Positions 23,180 through 35,345 of a DNA stretch of 64,000 nucleotides are shown here, one piece after another. The stretch comes from Prostheceraeus crozeri (Eukaryota > Platyhelminthes > Polycladida > Euryleptidae), in assembly GCA_907163375.1 (NCBI GenBank), contig CAJQUW010003624.1, positions 78,856 to 142,855 on the forward strand, given 5' to 3'. How positions within the stretch are numbered: position 1 is the first letter of the stretch; every line of letters starts with the position of its first letter. The position numbers and the translations under genes are program-made. The notes under the pieces were generated by a model. The model did not search any database. It was not told the DNA's origin and saw only the letters and a program-made list of their open reading frames with translations.

Positions 23180-24022
23180 CTTCACTCATAGTAAATTGCA
23201 TAATGCGATTTCACTGGAGATGCTTATCGGGCTTAGATTTACACAGAGGTGGAAGGTGACCTGACCGGTGTAGGCCGCCTTCTTAATCATGTATCGCATG
23301 CCTTCAGTGTAGCATATTGGAGGATGAGAAAGAAATAAGGAAGGCAAATAAGGAATCCTAGCTCAGAATTACTCTCGCTTTCCAAGATAAGATATGGCAG
23401 CCACAAATAATGACCTTGATTTCCTCTATTAATTTCAAACTTCTTGTCTCCATGTAGTGGCCTATGATAATCCACCAACTGAGTCAGTCGCCTCACGCAT
23501 CATATGCAAAGTGCAACATATCATGCCGATCAATTGAAATTAAAAACACACTGGTGACTAGATAAGAAAAAAATCATTAGATCACAATATGTGATATTCG
23601 ACGTAAGTCGTCATATTTATAGGTGTGCAGCAAATATCTCCTCAACCTATCATAAATTTGAAGCCTCAGCAATTTATGGAATGCCATTGATGTCTACGAA
23701 GATTAATCGGGAGTGCAACGAAAGACTTTATTTCTATACTTCAGTCCAAGCTGAATAGATGTTTATAATTTGAAGTAATTGATTTTATTCCCATGTCTGG
23801 CCTCAAGTAATGATGTGAAACCGGCCCGGAAGTAAGATCTGGGTTCTTTCTGAGTTGTACTTTACGTTTAGGTGGTAAATATGTACGGCGTGTAAAAATA
23901 TACATCAGTATATATGAAATTTTAAACCTCTAGACTATTGAATTATTCAATTCTATCATTTCATTAAATTCTAAGGGATAAGACATATTTCTTTATCTTC
24001 AATTTCTTTGCTTACGTTTCAG
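23180..24022. other. Intron sequence without recognised features
   Basis: The sequence after the mariner up to the acceptor cttacgtttcag holds nothing I recognise. Confidence 0.5.
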
Positions 24023-24274
24023 GAAAAAGGATTTTCTTTTACTTTACACATCTGCATCTTGCTACATCTGCCAACTGTTCACATGAATACATTACAATTC
24101 AGGATTCCGTTTTACCAACGGCACCTGTGCGAAAACGTTATTGTGGCCAAGTTATCCCCTCGCCTTTCTACTCTCGTAGTCCTGTCATACGTGTGAAATT
24201 CCATGCAGGCCGTGGGTCTATGGGAAGTTACAATGATGGAATTTTTATGGCTGCGTATGGATCTGAATTTGACA
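24023..24274 (+). CDS. Multi-CUB protein, exon J (rest of CUB 6)
   Basis: Phase 1 in and phase 1 out before gtaagt. It encodes IFFYFTHLHL, then SANCSHEYITIQD (third Cys region), KRYCGQVIPSPFYS and the strand VIRVKFHAGRG, ending ILFM-type text (GIFMAAYGSEFD). Together with exon I it forms a complete CUB with four cysteines. Confidence 0.92.
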
Positions 24275-26357
24275 GTAAGTGACACGAAAGTTTCATGTTC
24301 AGAACTAGAATTGCTCTTGTCTAAAAATTGCCTTTCAAGTAAACTGTCTAGTTCATTCAGCATATTTGTAGCAAGTGCCACAAAGTTTTTCACTGACTCA
24401 GAGGCACAAGGATAAGCAATGGAATACCAATGCATACACTTTATTGAGAGTTGGCATAAGCCGTAAGCTAGCAGCCACATAAGTCATAAGTAGGGCAACC
24501 CAAATAACATAGAGTAGCAATTTGAGAGTGGGTGAAATAAGTGGATCTTATTCGAAAATCGAATGCTTGTGATAAGGGCTGTGACACCGATGTGTGTCAA
24601 TGGCATTAACGCTAGCCCTCTCATTTGTCGCCAATCGGTGACACGAAGTCGATAGATCAAGCTGAATCAATACCGACTCACTTGTAGCTTTTAAGTCAAA
24701 CTATGCGCAATCTATCGAATTGAATCAAAAGATGGAATCCGCTTAACTACACTTGTGCTGATGCCTATCACGAGATGAGTACACTATTATTTGGAAAATA
24801 CTTTTGTGATCAAGCCATTCTAACACGTCTTCAAAGAAATGAAATCGGAGGTGCAGTCAAACATGCAGGTGTTTATATTTGTCCTGATTCGTATGCATCG
24901 GCCACAGACCACTACAGTGAAAGAAATTTCAGCATGCTTAGAGAGCGCTTCAATTGTTCTATATTACACAGTCAGATTCCTTCCCTGTTTGGTCATATGA
25001 GGGTAATTTTTTGAATTTTTAAAGCAATATGCTTGAATTTTTAGGTAACAATTTTTGGTTGCGCTGGTCATAAGCCACGGTTTTTGGCCATCAACCAAAT
25101 TCTGTGCCTCTGGCCTTAACAACCAAAGTAACGAAGTAAATGATAATCGAAAATAATGCTACTAAATCTGAAACCTTAAGAAGAATTCACCAAAATATCA
25201 AATATTAAAACTGGCTAAAATTGCCATGTTTGCATCATGTGATGTACCCACAGGGATAAGTTGCTTTGTTTGCAAGTGGATGTGCCCAACCTAGAGAGAA
25301 ATGCGAAGACCGTCTTGACTGCATTCAGACAAGAACTCAAGGCATTCAGCAACCTCAAAATAGTTACGAAATCTAAGATAAACAAATAAACAGTCAAATT
25401 CCTAGAGGGGCTTTTGTAATCATGCTCGCGTAGTGTAAAATGGGTCATACTCGAGAGTTCTCGACTAAGTAATTGGTCTCCACCATCCTGCGTGTATTTT
25501 TTCTTCGCCTGCTTCATGGCAACTAAAGAATTAAATTTCAGAGAATGGATCCGTCCTGCAAGTGTTTTAAAATACTACGTTTTATGCTTTCCATTCATTT
25601 CTGCTAATTCCGCTGTCGAATGCGTATTCCGCTCTCCGCGAATTTTATACATGTAGAATTGTAGATACATAAAGCGTAGTATGCTACTAAAATTTATGAA
25701 GTATCATACAACATGGCTGATGAAAATGTATATTTTGATTGAACTAATTTTTATCACATGTCATGATGTATGACATGGGTTGCACAGAAATAATGAAGTG
25801 TCAGAGTCGTGCAGCAGAATATTGTTTGCAGATACCGATAGGCTGACTTGCTTCCTTCCATTATCAATGAGTCCAATAACACTCATTGAACCAAGAAATG
25901 AAAATACCAAGTTTTCCGAGAGCGGAAAACCGAGATACGGGTCCAATTGCCAATATATGTTCTTTTCACTGCACTATCATCCATAAAGAGCATCGTGATA
26001 ATTTTAATAGCTTTCGTCTTTGGATCAGTGATAATTATAAGATTCCATGCGGCAAAAAGAACAGATATAAAAAAATCCAGACAAGCTTCTGAAACTGGTG
26101 CAATTCTTTCTATGGACAGGAATGAGTTATCATCATACATGTATTCAAAGTCACACCTCTTTCTTTATCAACTGAATAGGTAGACGTACACAATCAATGG
26201 AAAAGACATGAATTTCCAGAATTTGTAATTTTGGAAGACATTTCGTTCGGAAATCGTCTTGGAAACCACTTATTTCGGTTTCAGCGTTCTTGAATTGATG
26301 CCCAGCTTCTATTCAAAAATGTACCTGAATATGTCTGAATTTATTTGAATGTTGCAG
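24275..26357. other. Intron of the CUB gene
   Basis: This AT-rich intron has only short, unrecognised open frames on both strands and no element ends that I could pair. Confidence 0.45.
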
Positions 26358-26490
26358 GTTGTGGTGGAGAATTGAAAGGAAAAGAGGGATATTTTGCAAC
26401 ACCGTTTTATCCTAGAGTTGTTTCTAAAGCCATTGAGTGCATATGGATTATTCGGGGTACTCCCGGGAACAAGATCAAACTAGAGTTCAC
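26358..26490 (+). CDS. Multi-CUB protein, exon K (N-terminal part of CUB 7)
   Basis: Acceptor aatgttgcag, phase 1 in and phase 2 out before gtaagt. It encodes CGGELKGKEGYFATPFYP, ECIWIIRGTPGNKIKLEF. ATPFYP stands at the SPNYP position. Confidence 0.93.
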
Positions 26491-26871
26491 GTAAGTATTT
26501 CTTCGTTTGGTAGTTTGTTAATGAAATAAAAGAGTTTAAAAAATTAGCATGAATATATTCCAAACTTATTTTTCAATCATTTCTTTATTCTTAGATTTGT
26601 TCATTCTTGACATTTTAAGCTAGTGTGGGCAATCTGAGCCGCACTGACGAGCCCTTTTAGGGCGAAACGCAACGCCAGAGTCAAGAATTTTTATGCTTAA
26701 ACTGTTCAAGTCTGAGGACAGCTTTCTATTATATGCCCATAATCTGTTTCATGCGAACTGGCACTGTGTTAATATTTATGATTGTTAGCCAATGCGCAGG
26801 GAAATTGACCTTATGTATTTTAATGTTTGATAAAGATGCTTTTGGTTTCCTACAGCTGAACTACCTTTATA

Positions 26872-27608
26872 GTCCGGGAGCTAGCGTGAAGTTGTGCAGG
26901 GAACGAGGTAGTACATAAAACTTTCACATAGCATAGTACACCTCTCACCTACTGCAAAACTTCGCGTCTGCCGGATCAGATCATTTGCTTTTCAGAAATA
27001 GAGAGGATAACACAATCCTATGTATTTCCAGTGGTAAAATTGTGACATTTAAGGTGTTGACTCCATTTTTTCGAATTTTTGCTCATAAAGGTTACACAAA
27101 TTGGTATTTTGTTGAACTGGTTATTATAGAAATCATCTACAATCTTTCAAATGAGTTATCATTCATTGACAGAAGATGAAGCAAAGTGTACAAACAGACA
27201 CTTTTCGTTGGTGTAACTGCAAATTTTAACATAGAAATGTCAGGAAAATTGTTGATATACTTTAACGAAAAGTGTCTGTTTGTACACTTTATTTCATCCT
27301 CTGTCACTGAATGGTAACTCATTTGAAAGATCATGATCTGTAGATGATTTCTATAATAACCAGTTCAACAAAATACCAATTTGTGTAACTTTTATGAGCA
27401 AAAATTCGAAAAAATGGAGTCAACACCTTAAATGTCACAATTTTACCACTGGAAATACATAGGATTATGTTATCCTCTCTATTTCTGAAAAGCAAATGAT
27501 CTGATCCGGCAGACGCGAAGTTTTGCAGTAGGTGAGAGGTGTACTATGCTATTTGAAAGTTTTATGTACTACCTCGTTCCCTGCACAACTTCACGCTAGC
27601 TCCCGGAC
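26872..27608. mobile_element. Long palindromic MITE, copy 1
   Basis: A 737-bp element is flanked by TA (26870-26871 and 27609-27610). Its two halves are inverted copies of each other over about 330 bp, starting GTCCGGGAGCTAGCGTGAAG and ending with the inverse, so a transcript could fold into a near-perfect hairpin. It has no transposase. The outer 50 bp resemble the ends of the mariner family at 35476-38126 (GTCCGG..., TGCAGGGAACGAGG). It was probably mobilised by that family. Confidence 0.9.
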
Positions 27609-27610
27609 TA

Positions 27611-28617
27611 TTATTGTAAATAGAATAGTTATGTATTGAGTTGCACCCTTAGTTGAAAAATAGCAACATACCTGAATAGTCACCATTTCATTCAATGTCA
27701 GGAATCATCAATAAGATAGGTATAGTTCACGCCTTTCAAAATGGACACAACTCTCTGCTTAAAATTGCTTATAAATGTTCTCGTTCAACTTGCTTACCTA
27801 TTTTATTACTTTTGAATTTGCGCTTCTTTTTGCATTGACTTGTTATGTATAATTTGCTTTTGTGCATGCTATGTTGTAACTTGATTACGCCCCACGATTA
27901 TCAATATTGGGATTTGAGAAGATGAACGTCATTATTATTATAAACTTGCAGTCACGCCCGCAGTACGTTTGAGATATCCAATTAGCATATTTGCCATTTA
28001 GGAACAAGTGCATTCAGATTACAAAAAAACATAACAGCATAAGGTAAGAGTAGGTAATCCGGGGAAAGAAAAGTAAGAGGTTTGTCGTCAATAAAATTTA
28101 CTCGGGATTCCAGCCACATCATCGAAGCCTAGTCCGGTTCTCCATTTCCTGCGTGAACCTCTTATACACGGTACAGTGGCTTGTTGTCCTTATTAGTGCA
28201 AACATGGTGCTTGTATGCACAAAGGAAGTTGTTGGTCGATCACCCATGAAATGCTCTCATTTGGCATGAAGTTTATGGGACAGAGCCTTGGAGAAAGACT
28301 TGGCCTGAGTTCCATATAATCCTTCACAGGAGAGGATCAGCGGTGTAAAATCACCTCTGCTGTGAGTACATGGATCTTTATATTTCACCTCTTTTCACTT
28401 TTCAGCATTAGTCTGAATAGCATTTGCTATTTAGTGATTTATCTTAACTAACTCAGCATTCCGCATTTATTCTGGGCATGCCTGCAGGCTTAAAAAGAGA
28501 GCTACACTGATGCTGAAAGATGTCAATTAGGTGATGATTCTTCTCCCAGTCTGCTAAAACTAGCATTTAGTGACCATCCAAACAAATTCATATTTGATAC
28601 GCTACTTTTTGGGTTAA
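27611..28617. other. Spacer between the two palindromic MITEs
   Basis: About 1 kb of intron sequence with no recognised gene or repeat. Confidence 0.45.
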
Positions 28618-28619
28618 TA

Positions 28620-29363
28620 GTCCGGGAGCCAGCGTGAAGTTGTGCAGGGAACGAGGTAGTACGCAAAACTTTCACATAACATAGTACACCTCTAACCTAC
28701 TGCAAAACTTCGCGTCTGCCGGATCAGATCATTTGCTTTTAAGAAATAGAGAGGATAACAAAATCCTATGTATTTCCAATGGTAAAATTGTGACATTTAA
28801 GGTGTTGACTCCATTTTTTCGAATTTTTGCTCATAAAAGTTACACAAATTGGTATTTTGTTGAACTGGTTATTATAGAAATCATCTACAGATCATGATCT
28901 TTCAAATGAGTTATCATTCAGTGACAGAGGATGAAATAAAGTGTACAAACAGACACTTTTCGTTAAAGTATATCAACAATTTTCCTGAAATTTCGATGTT
29001 AAAATTTGCAGTTACACCAACGAAAAGTGTTTGTTTGTACACTTTACTTCATCCTCTGTCAATGAGTGATAACTCACTTGAAAGATCATGATCTGTAGAT
29101 GATTTCTATAATTACCAGTTCAACAAAATACCAATTTGTGTAACTTTTATGAGCAAAAATTCGAAAAAATGGAGTCAACACCTTAAATGTCACAATTTTA
29201 CCATTGGAAATACATAGGATTTTGTTATCCTCTCTATTTCTTAAAAGCAAATGATCTGATCCGGCAGACGCGAAGTTTTGCAGTAGGTTAGAGGTGTACT
29301 ATGCTATGTGAAAGTTTTGCGTACTACCTCGTTCCCTGCACAACTTCACGCTGGCTCCCGGAC
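28620..29363. mobile_element. Long palindromic MITE, copy 2
   Basis: A 744-bp copy of the same element with TA on both sides (28618-28619 and 29364-29365). Its asymmetric centre lies in the opposite orientation to copy 1: the same 65-codon open frame reads on + here (28894-29091) and on - in copy 1 (27334-27137). The frame is probably a by-product of the repeat rather than a gene. Confidence 0.9.
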
Positions 29364-29365
29364 TA

Positions 29366-30502
29366 TAAGCTGCAGTTACTTGTCACGGATTATTGTTAAT
29401 CGAATTGCGCCAGTCATTTGAACATTGAGCTTTTCATAAACCGATTTGATCATAAGCACATCACTGAAGCAGTCATCTTTCAATTTGAAGGGGAGTACAA
29501 GTGAAGTCTAAGAAACAAAAAAAGATTTTTCCTTTTTACACAGCTTCTTTTACAGCTCATAAAATCAGTCTGCTTGCTCAAAAGTTCAATTATCATATTG
29601 TTTGATGGTGCTACGCGCCCCTGGCTAGTGTTTTTAACATTTCCTTTTGTTGGAAGTTATGACTACAACAGAATGGATTAAATTATCATGCTCAAAAGTA
29701 TAAATCGCTTTTTAATAGATTTAAGTTTCATGCTCTTTAGCATGAAAAAATTATATCAATAGTGTTTTGATGTTATGCTACATTGTCTACAAATATGTCT
29801 GTGATTTAACCGTTCATTTTAATCTGTCTGATTGTATGCTAGGAATCCATGTGCATTAGACGTGATGTCCGGGATATGCGCGTGCAGCCGGAACATATTC
29901 TAGGTTTACTTCTTTGTAACTTAAATTTTCTTCTGCATCACATTTAGACGAGCTGATAGCTTTCACTTTTGGTAGCAGCATTTATTTCGATTCATTTGGT
30001 GTAAATATAACTTACATGTAAGTAAACGCATCTGACTCTTTTGTTTTGAATGTTGTGAGGTAATCGACATGTAAATGAATTGTCATCGTCAGCTTCCGGT
30101 TTATCCATTTTAAGCATTCCAGTCTCGTGTCTAACTTGACTCAAGTGGGCGAAATATGTCATGAACTGGTAAATGAAAAATAAACGGCACTATGAATGTG
30201 GCCCTCTTCTAAATAGGGTCTTCTCCTAAAAGTTGCCGCTGACTTATGAGGTTTTGATATTGTGTTGGACCACAGGTATATTTTAATTTCTGATGTCACT
30301 GTCTCAATGCCTCAGGTTATTCATAAGTAATGTGAGACAGATTCTCCGTCTCTTTTGCCGAATTACACTCGGGATTTTGTGCTGTTGTACTTCATTGATT
30401 TGACATCGACACAAAGACAATAACTGAACGAATAAAGACCTTACTGCACTATATATTCTTTAAAAAGAAGCACATTTTAATAGTAATTTGTTCTGGTTGT
30501 AG
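29366..30502. other. Intron sequence without recognised features
   Basis: AT-rich sequence up to the acceptor ttctggttgtag. Nothing was recognised. Confidence 0.5.
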
Positions 30503-30696
30503 TGAAGTATCAATAGAAAGACATACTCACTGCAATTATGACAACGTTGATATTCGCGAAGGTGTGGACTACCATGGAAGACTTGTCGGTCGTTTCTGCG
30601 GACCCATCAGCAATCTGACTTTGTTTGACAATGTTTGGATTCGCCTTAAAACAGACGCAACAAGAGGAAGTCGATTTAAAGCTAGATTTACGAAAA
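30503..30696 (+). CDS. Multi-CUB protein, exon L (C-terminal part of CUB 7)
   Basis: Phase 2 in and phase 1 out before gtaagt. It encodes HTHCNYDNVDIREG (third Cys and D-x-V-x-I-x-EG), LVGRFCGPISN (fourth Cys) and the closing strands VWIRLKTD and RFKARFTK. It completes a regular CUB. Confidence 0.94.
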
Positions 30697-31054
30697 GTAA
30701 GTGACTCTGTACCGGAGTGCTCCATCTCCAAGAGGCCTCTGGACATCTCTGAACTTATGACATCAGACTTTCAGAATTTTCTTTCGAAATTTCGAATTGA
30801 ATGCGTGAGCTCTTACTATGTCGAAATTCCATTCCCTTTATGTATCATCATGGCAATCACTGCCGGAGAATATTTTGTGAAAATGAGATATCACAAATCG
30901 TTGAGTGGCCTTCACATTGAACCGCGCCAGCATTTCTTTATTCAAACAAAGATTGCGAAATATTTTTCTTATTTGAAATACTTATCGAATTTTGTACATT
31001 CTATGCGAAGTTATTCTCATGATTTCCATGGCATCATGGCTAACACCAAGTGAC

Positions 31055-31185
31055 CAAGTGATCGTTTGGTCCTGTGGTTGAGTCCTGAGAGTGACATGGG
31101 ACATTGGCAGGAAGGGTAACCGGAAAGTAACACAGCACCGTCCAGGTCCACAATGGGGAAGTAGTGACGTCAAGGCTTCAGCTGT
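31055..31185 (+). repeat. SINE fragment
   Basis: It carries the family body: tcctgagagtgacatgg, ttggcaggaagggtaaccgg and caatggggaagtagtg. Confidence 0.55.
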
Positions 31186-31769
31186 CCTAGAGGGCACTGT
31201 TCGCCTGAAGATTCTAATGAAACAAAGAGCACATTAGCTAGCATGGAGAAAAGTTGGGTTGCTGACTAGAATAGGAATGAGTTTGTGGCATTTGAAGCAC
31301 GAAATAGCTGAAGATTGTAACCGCAAGAGATGAACAACAGAGAATTTCTTGTATATTCACTGTCAAGTTTTTACATGAGAAAATGATTTTCAACCAGCAA
31401 GTTGGAATAGACCGGAATTCTATAGCAATTGCTAGATCTATTTATCATGCGAGGGAAGCAGATACGGGTTTTTGAGCATTTATATGCCAGATCCATTCCA
31501 TATGATATATGCTAGATTTATTGTACGTACATGTAATTGTGGGCCAGTTTTCGGTTGCAGTGGAAAGAAGCTCGTACTAATGTGTTATAAACCATACACG
31601 AAACTTGGTTAACCATTATACAGAATATGGCATTTGTTTCCCAAAGGTAGTGAATTTACCTTACCTGAGCATGCTTCATCAGTTGAAGTTCTTGATTTGA
31701 ACTGTTTTGGGATTTCATGCATCTGTATGCGATCTTAGAATCATTAATATTTTGATAATCTCTATTTGT

Positions 31770-32015
31770 TTACTTACTTACTCCACGTTTATTGTCGTTT
31801 GGGCCCCAGGTTTGAGGGTGCGACAAATGAAGTTCTAGTTCACTACTCCCCCATACTGAGGGCTTGGACGATGCTTACATAGTCACTTCTTTAACTGGAG
31901 CAATCTGATCTTTTGGTCCGACTGCCCTTCCTGACGACTCTCAATGACACTATAAGGGCCCGACCTCTGGACCGAAAGATCGCTAGGCCAAGCACTTAAC
32001 CACTACGCCACAGAG
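31770..32015 (-). repeat. Best-preserved tRNA-derived SINE
   Basis: Read on the minus strand, it begins with a tRNA-like head: ctctgtggcgtagtggttaag (A-box-like), cttggcctagcgatc, then ggtccagaggtcggg (B-box-like). The family body is gtgtcattgagagtcgtcag and gaagggcagtcgg, and it ends in a short AAGT repeat tail (aagtaagtaagtaaac). It gives the order of parts for the other copies in the window. Confidence 0.8.
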
Positions 32016-32266
32016 ATAATTGATTTAATGAATTTATTAGTTTGTCGTACTTTAATGAATTCTTGTTTTAGCAGTGACATTATCTGCTACTTCTGCTACT
32101 CAGTCGACAAACAAATGCAATGAAAGACAAAACTTTCCACCTATAGTCGTTCTACTACATATAGAGATGAATATGATTTATATACATTTGAACATGTAGG
32201 CCTATTTCAATAAGAATTACATTTATTTTGTGATTTATATATATTGCTCAATGCCAACACTTTCAG

Positions 32267-32448
32267 TTTATGGAGGAACCGTTACTGGCCGAAGCGGTCA
32301 AATAGGATCACCAGGATACCCTGTGCAGTATTATCAATCCATGAATGTCGTATGGAAAGTGATTGGGCCCAGTGATTCGCGAATTTCAGTGACATTTCTA
32401 ACACTGGATATGGAATATTCCCGAAATTGTCGCTATGACAGAATCGTG
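32267..32448 (+). CDS. Multi-CUB protein, exon M (N-terminal half of CUB 8)
   Basis: Phase 1 in and phase 0 out before gtaagt. It encodes YGGTVTGRSGQIGSPGYP, VVWKVIGPSDSRISVTFLTL and NCRYDRIV. The usual first cysteine (CGG) is Tyr here and the second (CxW) is Val, so both cysteines of the first disulphide are lost together. Confidence 0.92.
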
Positions 32449-32526
32449 GTAAGTTTGACTGCTTATTAACCTTCAAGACAAATTTAGTAAGCTATATCAA
32501 TGTCCTCTGAGATATAAGCAAATAAT

Positions 32527-33401
32527 TTGTTATTGGGCCCCTTCTGTTTTCTGCAGTTATTGATTCTTTGAACCCCATCTGTGATAATTCACGCTTTTTT
32601 AAGTACGCTGATGACGTCACAATATTGCACTTCCTAAGTAATGCATGTGAAGATAATTTGCAGAATGAGTTTAGTCATGTTGAGAGCTGGTCAAAGAATA
32701 TTGGATTGTCAATAAATTATGAAAAATGTTCCATCATGAATTGTACTACTAAAAAGTTCATGTCTTTACCGCAAATTTCGTCCAGAGAAGCTTCAGAAAT
32801 TATTGTTACCGTGTCTCATCTAAAGCTCCTTGGCATTACATTTTCGGAAGATCTGTCCTGGAGGGAGCACATTTCTATCATTGTTAAGAAATGTCATAGA
32901 CGTTTGTACATTCTACGCAATTTAAGACGTTGTGAAATGTCACCTAAGTTGATGTTTGAATGCTATGTTTCGTTCATCCGCTCTGTCCTTATTTATGACT
33001 ATCCTACTTTTTGCAACCTACCAAAGTGCTTGTTGCATAAGATACTTCGTGTTGAGATGCTAGCTGCTCGATTTTTCCGCAGTTATGATTTTAATGATTT
33101 TTCCACTGTTAGTGAGAATCTATGTAAGCGTCTGTACCTTAAAATAGAAAGTGTTGGCGATCATCCACTACGTGCTATGTTTCATGAAAGGACTCCTACC
33201 TTGAGAAATCCTCATTGTCTAAGAGCGCCACGATCTAAATCTACGCGGTACGGCAAAAGTTTCATTCGCTTTGGGAGCAAGGTCTGCAATTCTTGTATTT
33301 TATGTTTTATGTTTTAATGTTTTGTGGTCTTTTGTCAACCACCATTGTCCATGCGTTCACCGCAAAATGTGAGCCATCAATAAAGTTCTATTCTATTCTA
33401 A
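32527..33401 (+). mobile_element. 5'-truncated non-LTR retrotransposon (CR1/L2-like)
   Basis: A coding piece on + starts in the reverse transcriptase palm (GPLLFSAVIDSL), includes the catalytic FKYADDVTI, and continues through the thumb region LKLLGITFSEDLSW and HISIIVKKCHRRLYILRNLRR to a stop at 33317. The 3' end is caataaagttctattctattcta, a short tandem tail like those of L2/CR1 elements. Truncation at the 5' side is the normal outcome of target-primed reverse transcription. It lies 80 bp downstream of a CUB exon and in the same orientation. Confidence 0.88.
32568..33317 (+). pseudogene. Reverse transcriptase C-terminal fragment of the LINE
   Basis: About 250 codons are open from before the YADD box to the natural stop. 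The endonuclease domain and fingers are absent by 5' truncation; the rest has no internal stop, so the copy is not very old. Confidence 0.85.
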
Positions 33402-33926
33402 ACCGATAATTAGACTATTCATGGGTCGGAGACCACTATCGGATTTTATGCTGTGAACCTTCTAATCTAAAACACTCAAGACAAATTCACAGTCCTGTGA
33501 GATATAAGATGTGTGAAATCGTCATAGTTGGTCCTCTGAATCAGTAGAACCGTTGCTTATTTAGTTTTGCGTTCTTTAAATTTGAAAAACAGACGAAACT
33601 GACTAATATTTCAAGTCAGTTTTCTTTGTCACATAGACTCCCTCATAGCCATGTTTCGCCGGGGTCACTTTGAGCTTTAAAAAAATCGGGAGATTCCTGG
33701 AGCTACTCAGAGTATATTGGCTTCATTGGGACAGTTAAGCTTTGATGAATTCAACTCAAAAATGCACTCAAATTACATGTGCTCAAAGTATAATGCTGGC
33801 TCTGAAATACTTATATCTTGCTTCAGAGGTTTGGCTTGACGGTTAATGCTATGTTTTCTTGGGGGATGAAGCCATCTGATTCTATATCGCTGATTCTTCA
33901 ATTGAGGACTTATGTCGTTCTGTCGC
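33402..33926. other. Intron sequence without recognised features
   Basis: AT-rich sequence with no recognised exon or repeat. Confidence 0.4.
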
Positions 33927-33997
33927 TCGTCGATGGCTCATTGGTAGAGCGTTGGCCTAGAATGCCAGAGGTCAGTGGTTCAAATCCACCAAGACGC
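33927..33997 (+). tRNA. tRNA-like sequence, probably a pseudogene or SINE head
   Basis: D arm GCTCATTGGTAGAGC, a five-pair anticodon stem (TTGGC/GCCAG) with loop CTAGAAT (anticodon would read AGA), and a T arm GTGGTTCAAATCCAC are all present. The acceptor stem pairs poorly (four of seven). AGA would be a serine anticodon, but the long variable arm of tRNA-Ser is missing. I therefore take it as a tRNA-derived relic. Confidence 0.4.
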
Positions 33998-34084
33998 GCA
34001 GTTATTTTCCGCCTGTTGGAATATAGTTGACCACTTTCCTTTTTACATATCATGCAGAGGAATTACAGCAACACAAAAACGATT

Positions 34085-35345
34085 GTGAGGTATGATAATG
34101 TGCCAATTTTTTGACTTGGGATCTACTATTTGCAGCATAAAACTGATAATATTACTTATTAATCTATAATGAGTAGTGTTTAAGGTTGTCACATGCTCGT
34201 AAATGCATTTCTAATTGAATGAACTTTCTATGTGCTTCGTCAGTGATCTACAAGTAATTTGAATCGATTAAGATGCTTGATTTATTAAGAAATCGACAAC
34301 GATGCGTGATTTTCAGTATGTGAGTACACTTAAATGAAAGTCAAATTGTTATGTAGCCTTCTTAATTTCCATATGATAGAATTTGAATTAACTCCCAGCG
34401 ACCTGAGGGAGGTCGAGTGGACCTCCTTTACAAATTCTTAGTTTTCTTGGTTTATCAATATTTTGGGAAAGTTGATGTTTACGTGTGGCAGATCGATACA
34501 ATTAATCTTTTGAGCGTTAATGAGTCTTCTTAGTAAACATAAACGAAAATATAGGGTTTTATAAATCAACAACATTTGGTACAATACCAGTTGCATAAGG
34601 AGGTCGTTCCACGTCGCTTACTGTAACAACGAAACCTCAGATAGTTGAGTTTGTTGAAATTGATTTATTCTGTGCAGTAGAGCCCTTACCTTTTTATCCA
34701 TTACTTTAAATTCATATGTAACTATCGGAAAAAGGCCTACCCGAAGCCATAATTGCTACATTTTTAGATTCTCAAAAACATCTGCATGGATCTCAATCTC
34801 ATCAATTGCTGCAGTGAAAGCTTTATCAGCATTCTTCTTTTGATGTTGAACTATGAATATAATGATCGCTTTCATCTTGAACATTGAGAGAAAGGTCAAC
34901 CAGTCACGCACTTTATGCTCTTATAACACAGAGCACATTACGCGAGCATGATGTAAACAATAAGTAGATGCTTTTCATGTAATATGTGTCAATATGGACA
35001 ATGGACATGCGTAAAATTCTTTTTCATCTGATAACAAAAGTGTTTGGATGGGAATTTCTACACCCTCGGAGACCTGAGGGGTGCCCGGTGAACCCCTTGG
35101 CCTATCTACCATACTTATACTGATTCAATTGAAATGAAATGTTAGATGCAGGATTGCTGTCAAAAATGATGATTTTACATGGGTACCAGAGATTGATATG
35201 CCCTCAATAGAAAAAGTGAGATAAAGAAACATGGCTCCGGGGTCCACTGAACTACCCCTCAGATCTCTGGGGTTTATTTTCAGAAACACGCAGAAACTAA
35301 AAGTTGCAAAGACTTGGAGTTCTAGCTATCACAGCAATAGGGATG
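34085..35345 (+). repeat. Dispersed repeat, long copy
   Basis: The two ends align with the short copy at 12725-13110. The interior, absent from the short copy, contains three related GC-richer motifs of the type acctgagg...gtgaacccctt (about 34398, 35070, and inverted at about 35234). The whole may be an unnamed transposon with the short copy as its deletion derivative. Confidence 0.4.

Noticed and set aside
27137-29091. A conserved 65-codon gene present twice
   Set aside because: It is the central part of the two palindromic MITE copies; the open frame follows from repeat identity and shows no domain.
30625-31053. A 142-codon frame across the CUB exon at 30503-30696
   Set aside because: It reads the exon in the wrong frame and runs through the donor site into the intron.
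33927-33997. A functional tRNA-Ser (AGA)
   Set aside because: The acceptor stem pairs in only four of seven positions and there is no long variable arm, so I kept it only as a tRNA-like relic.
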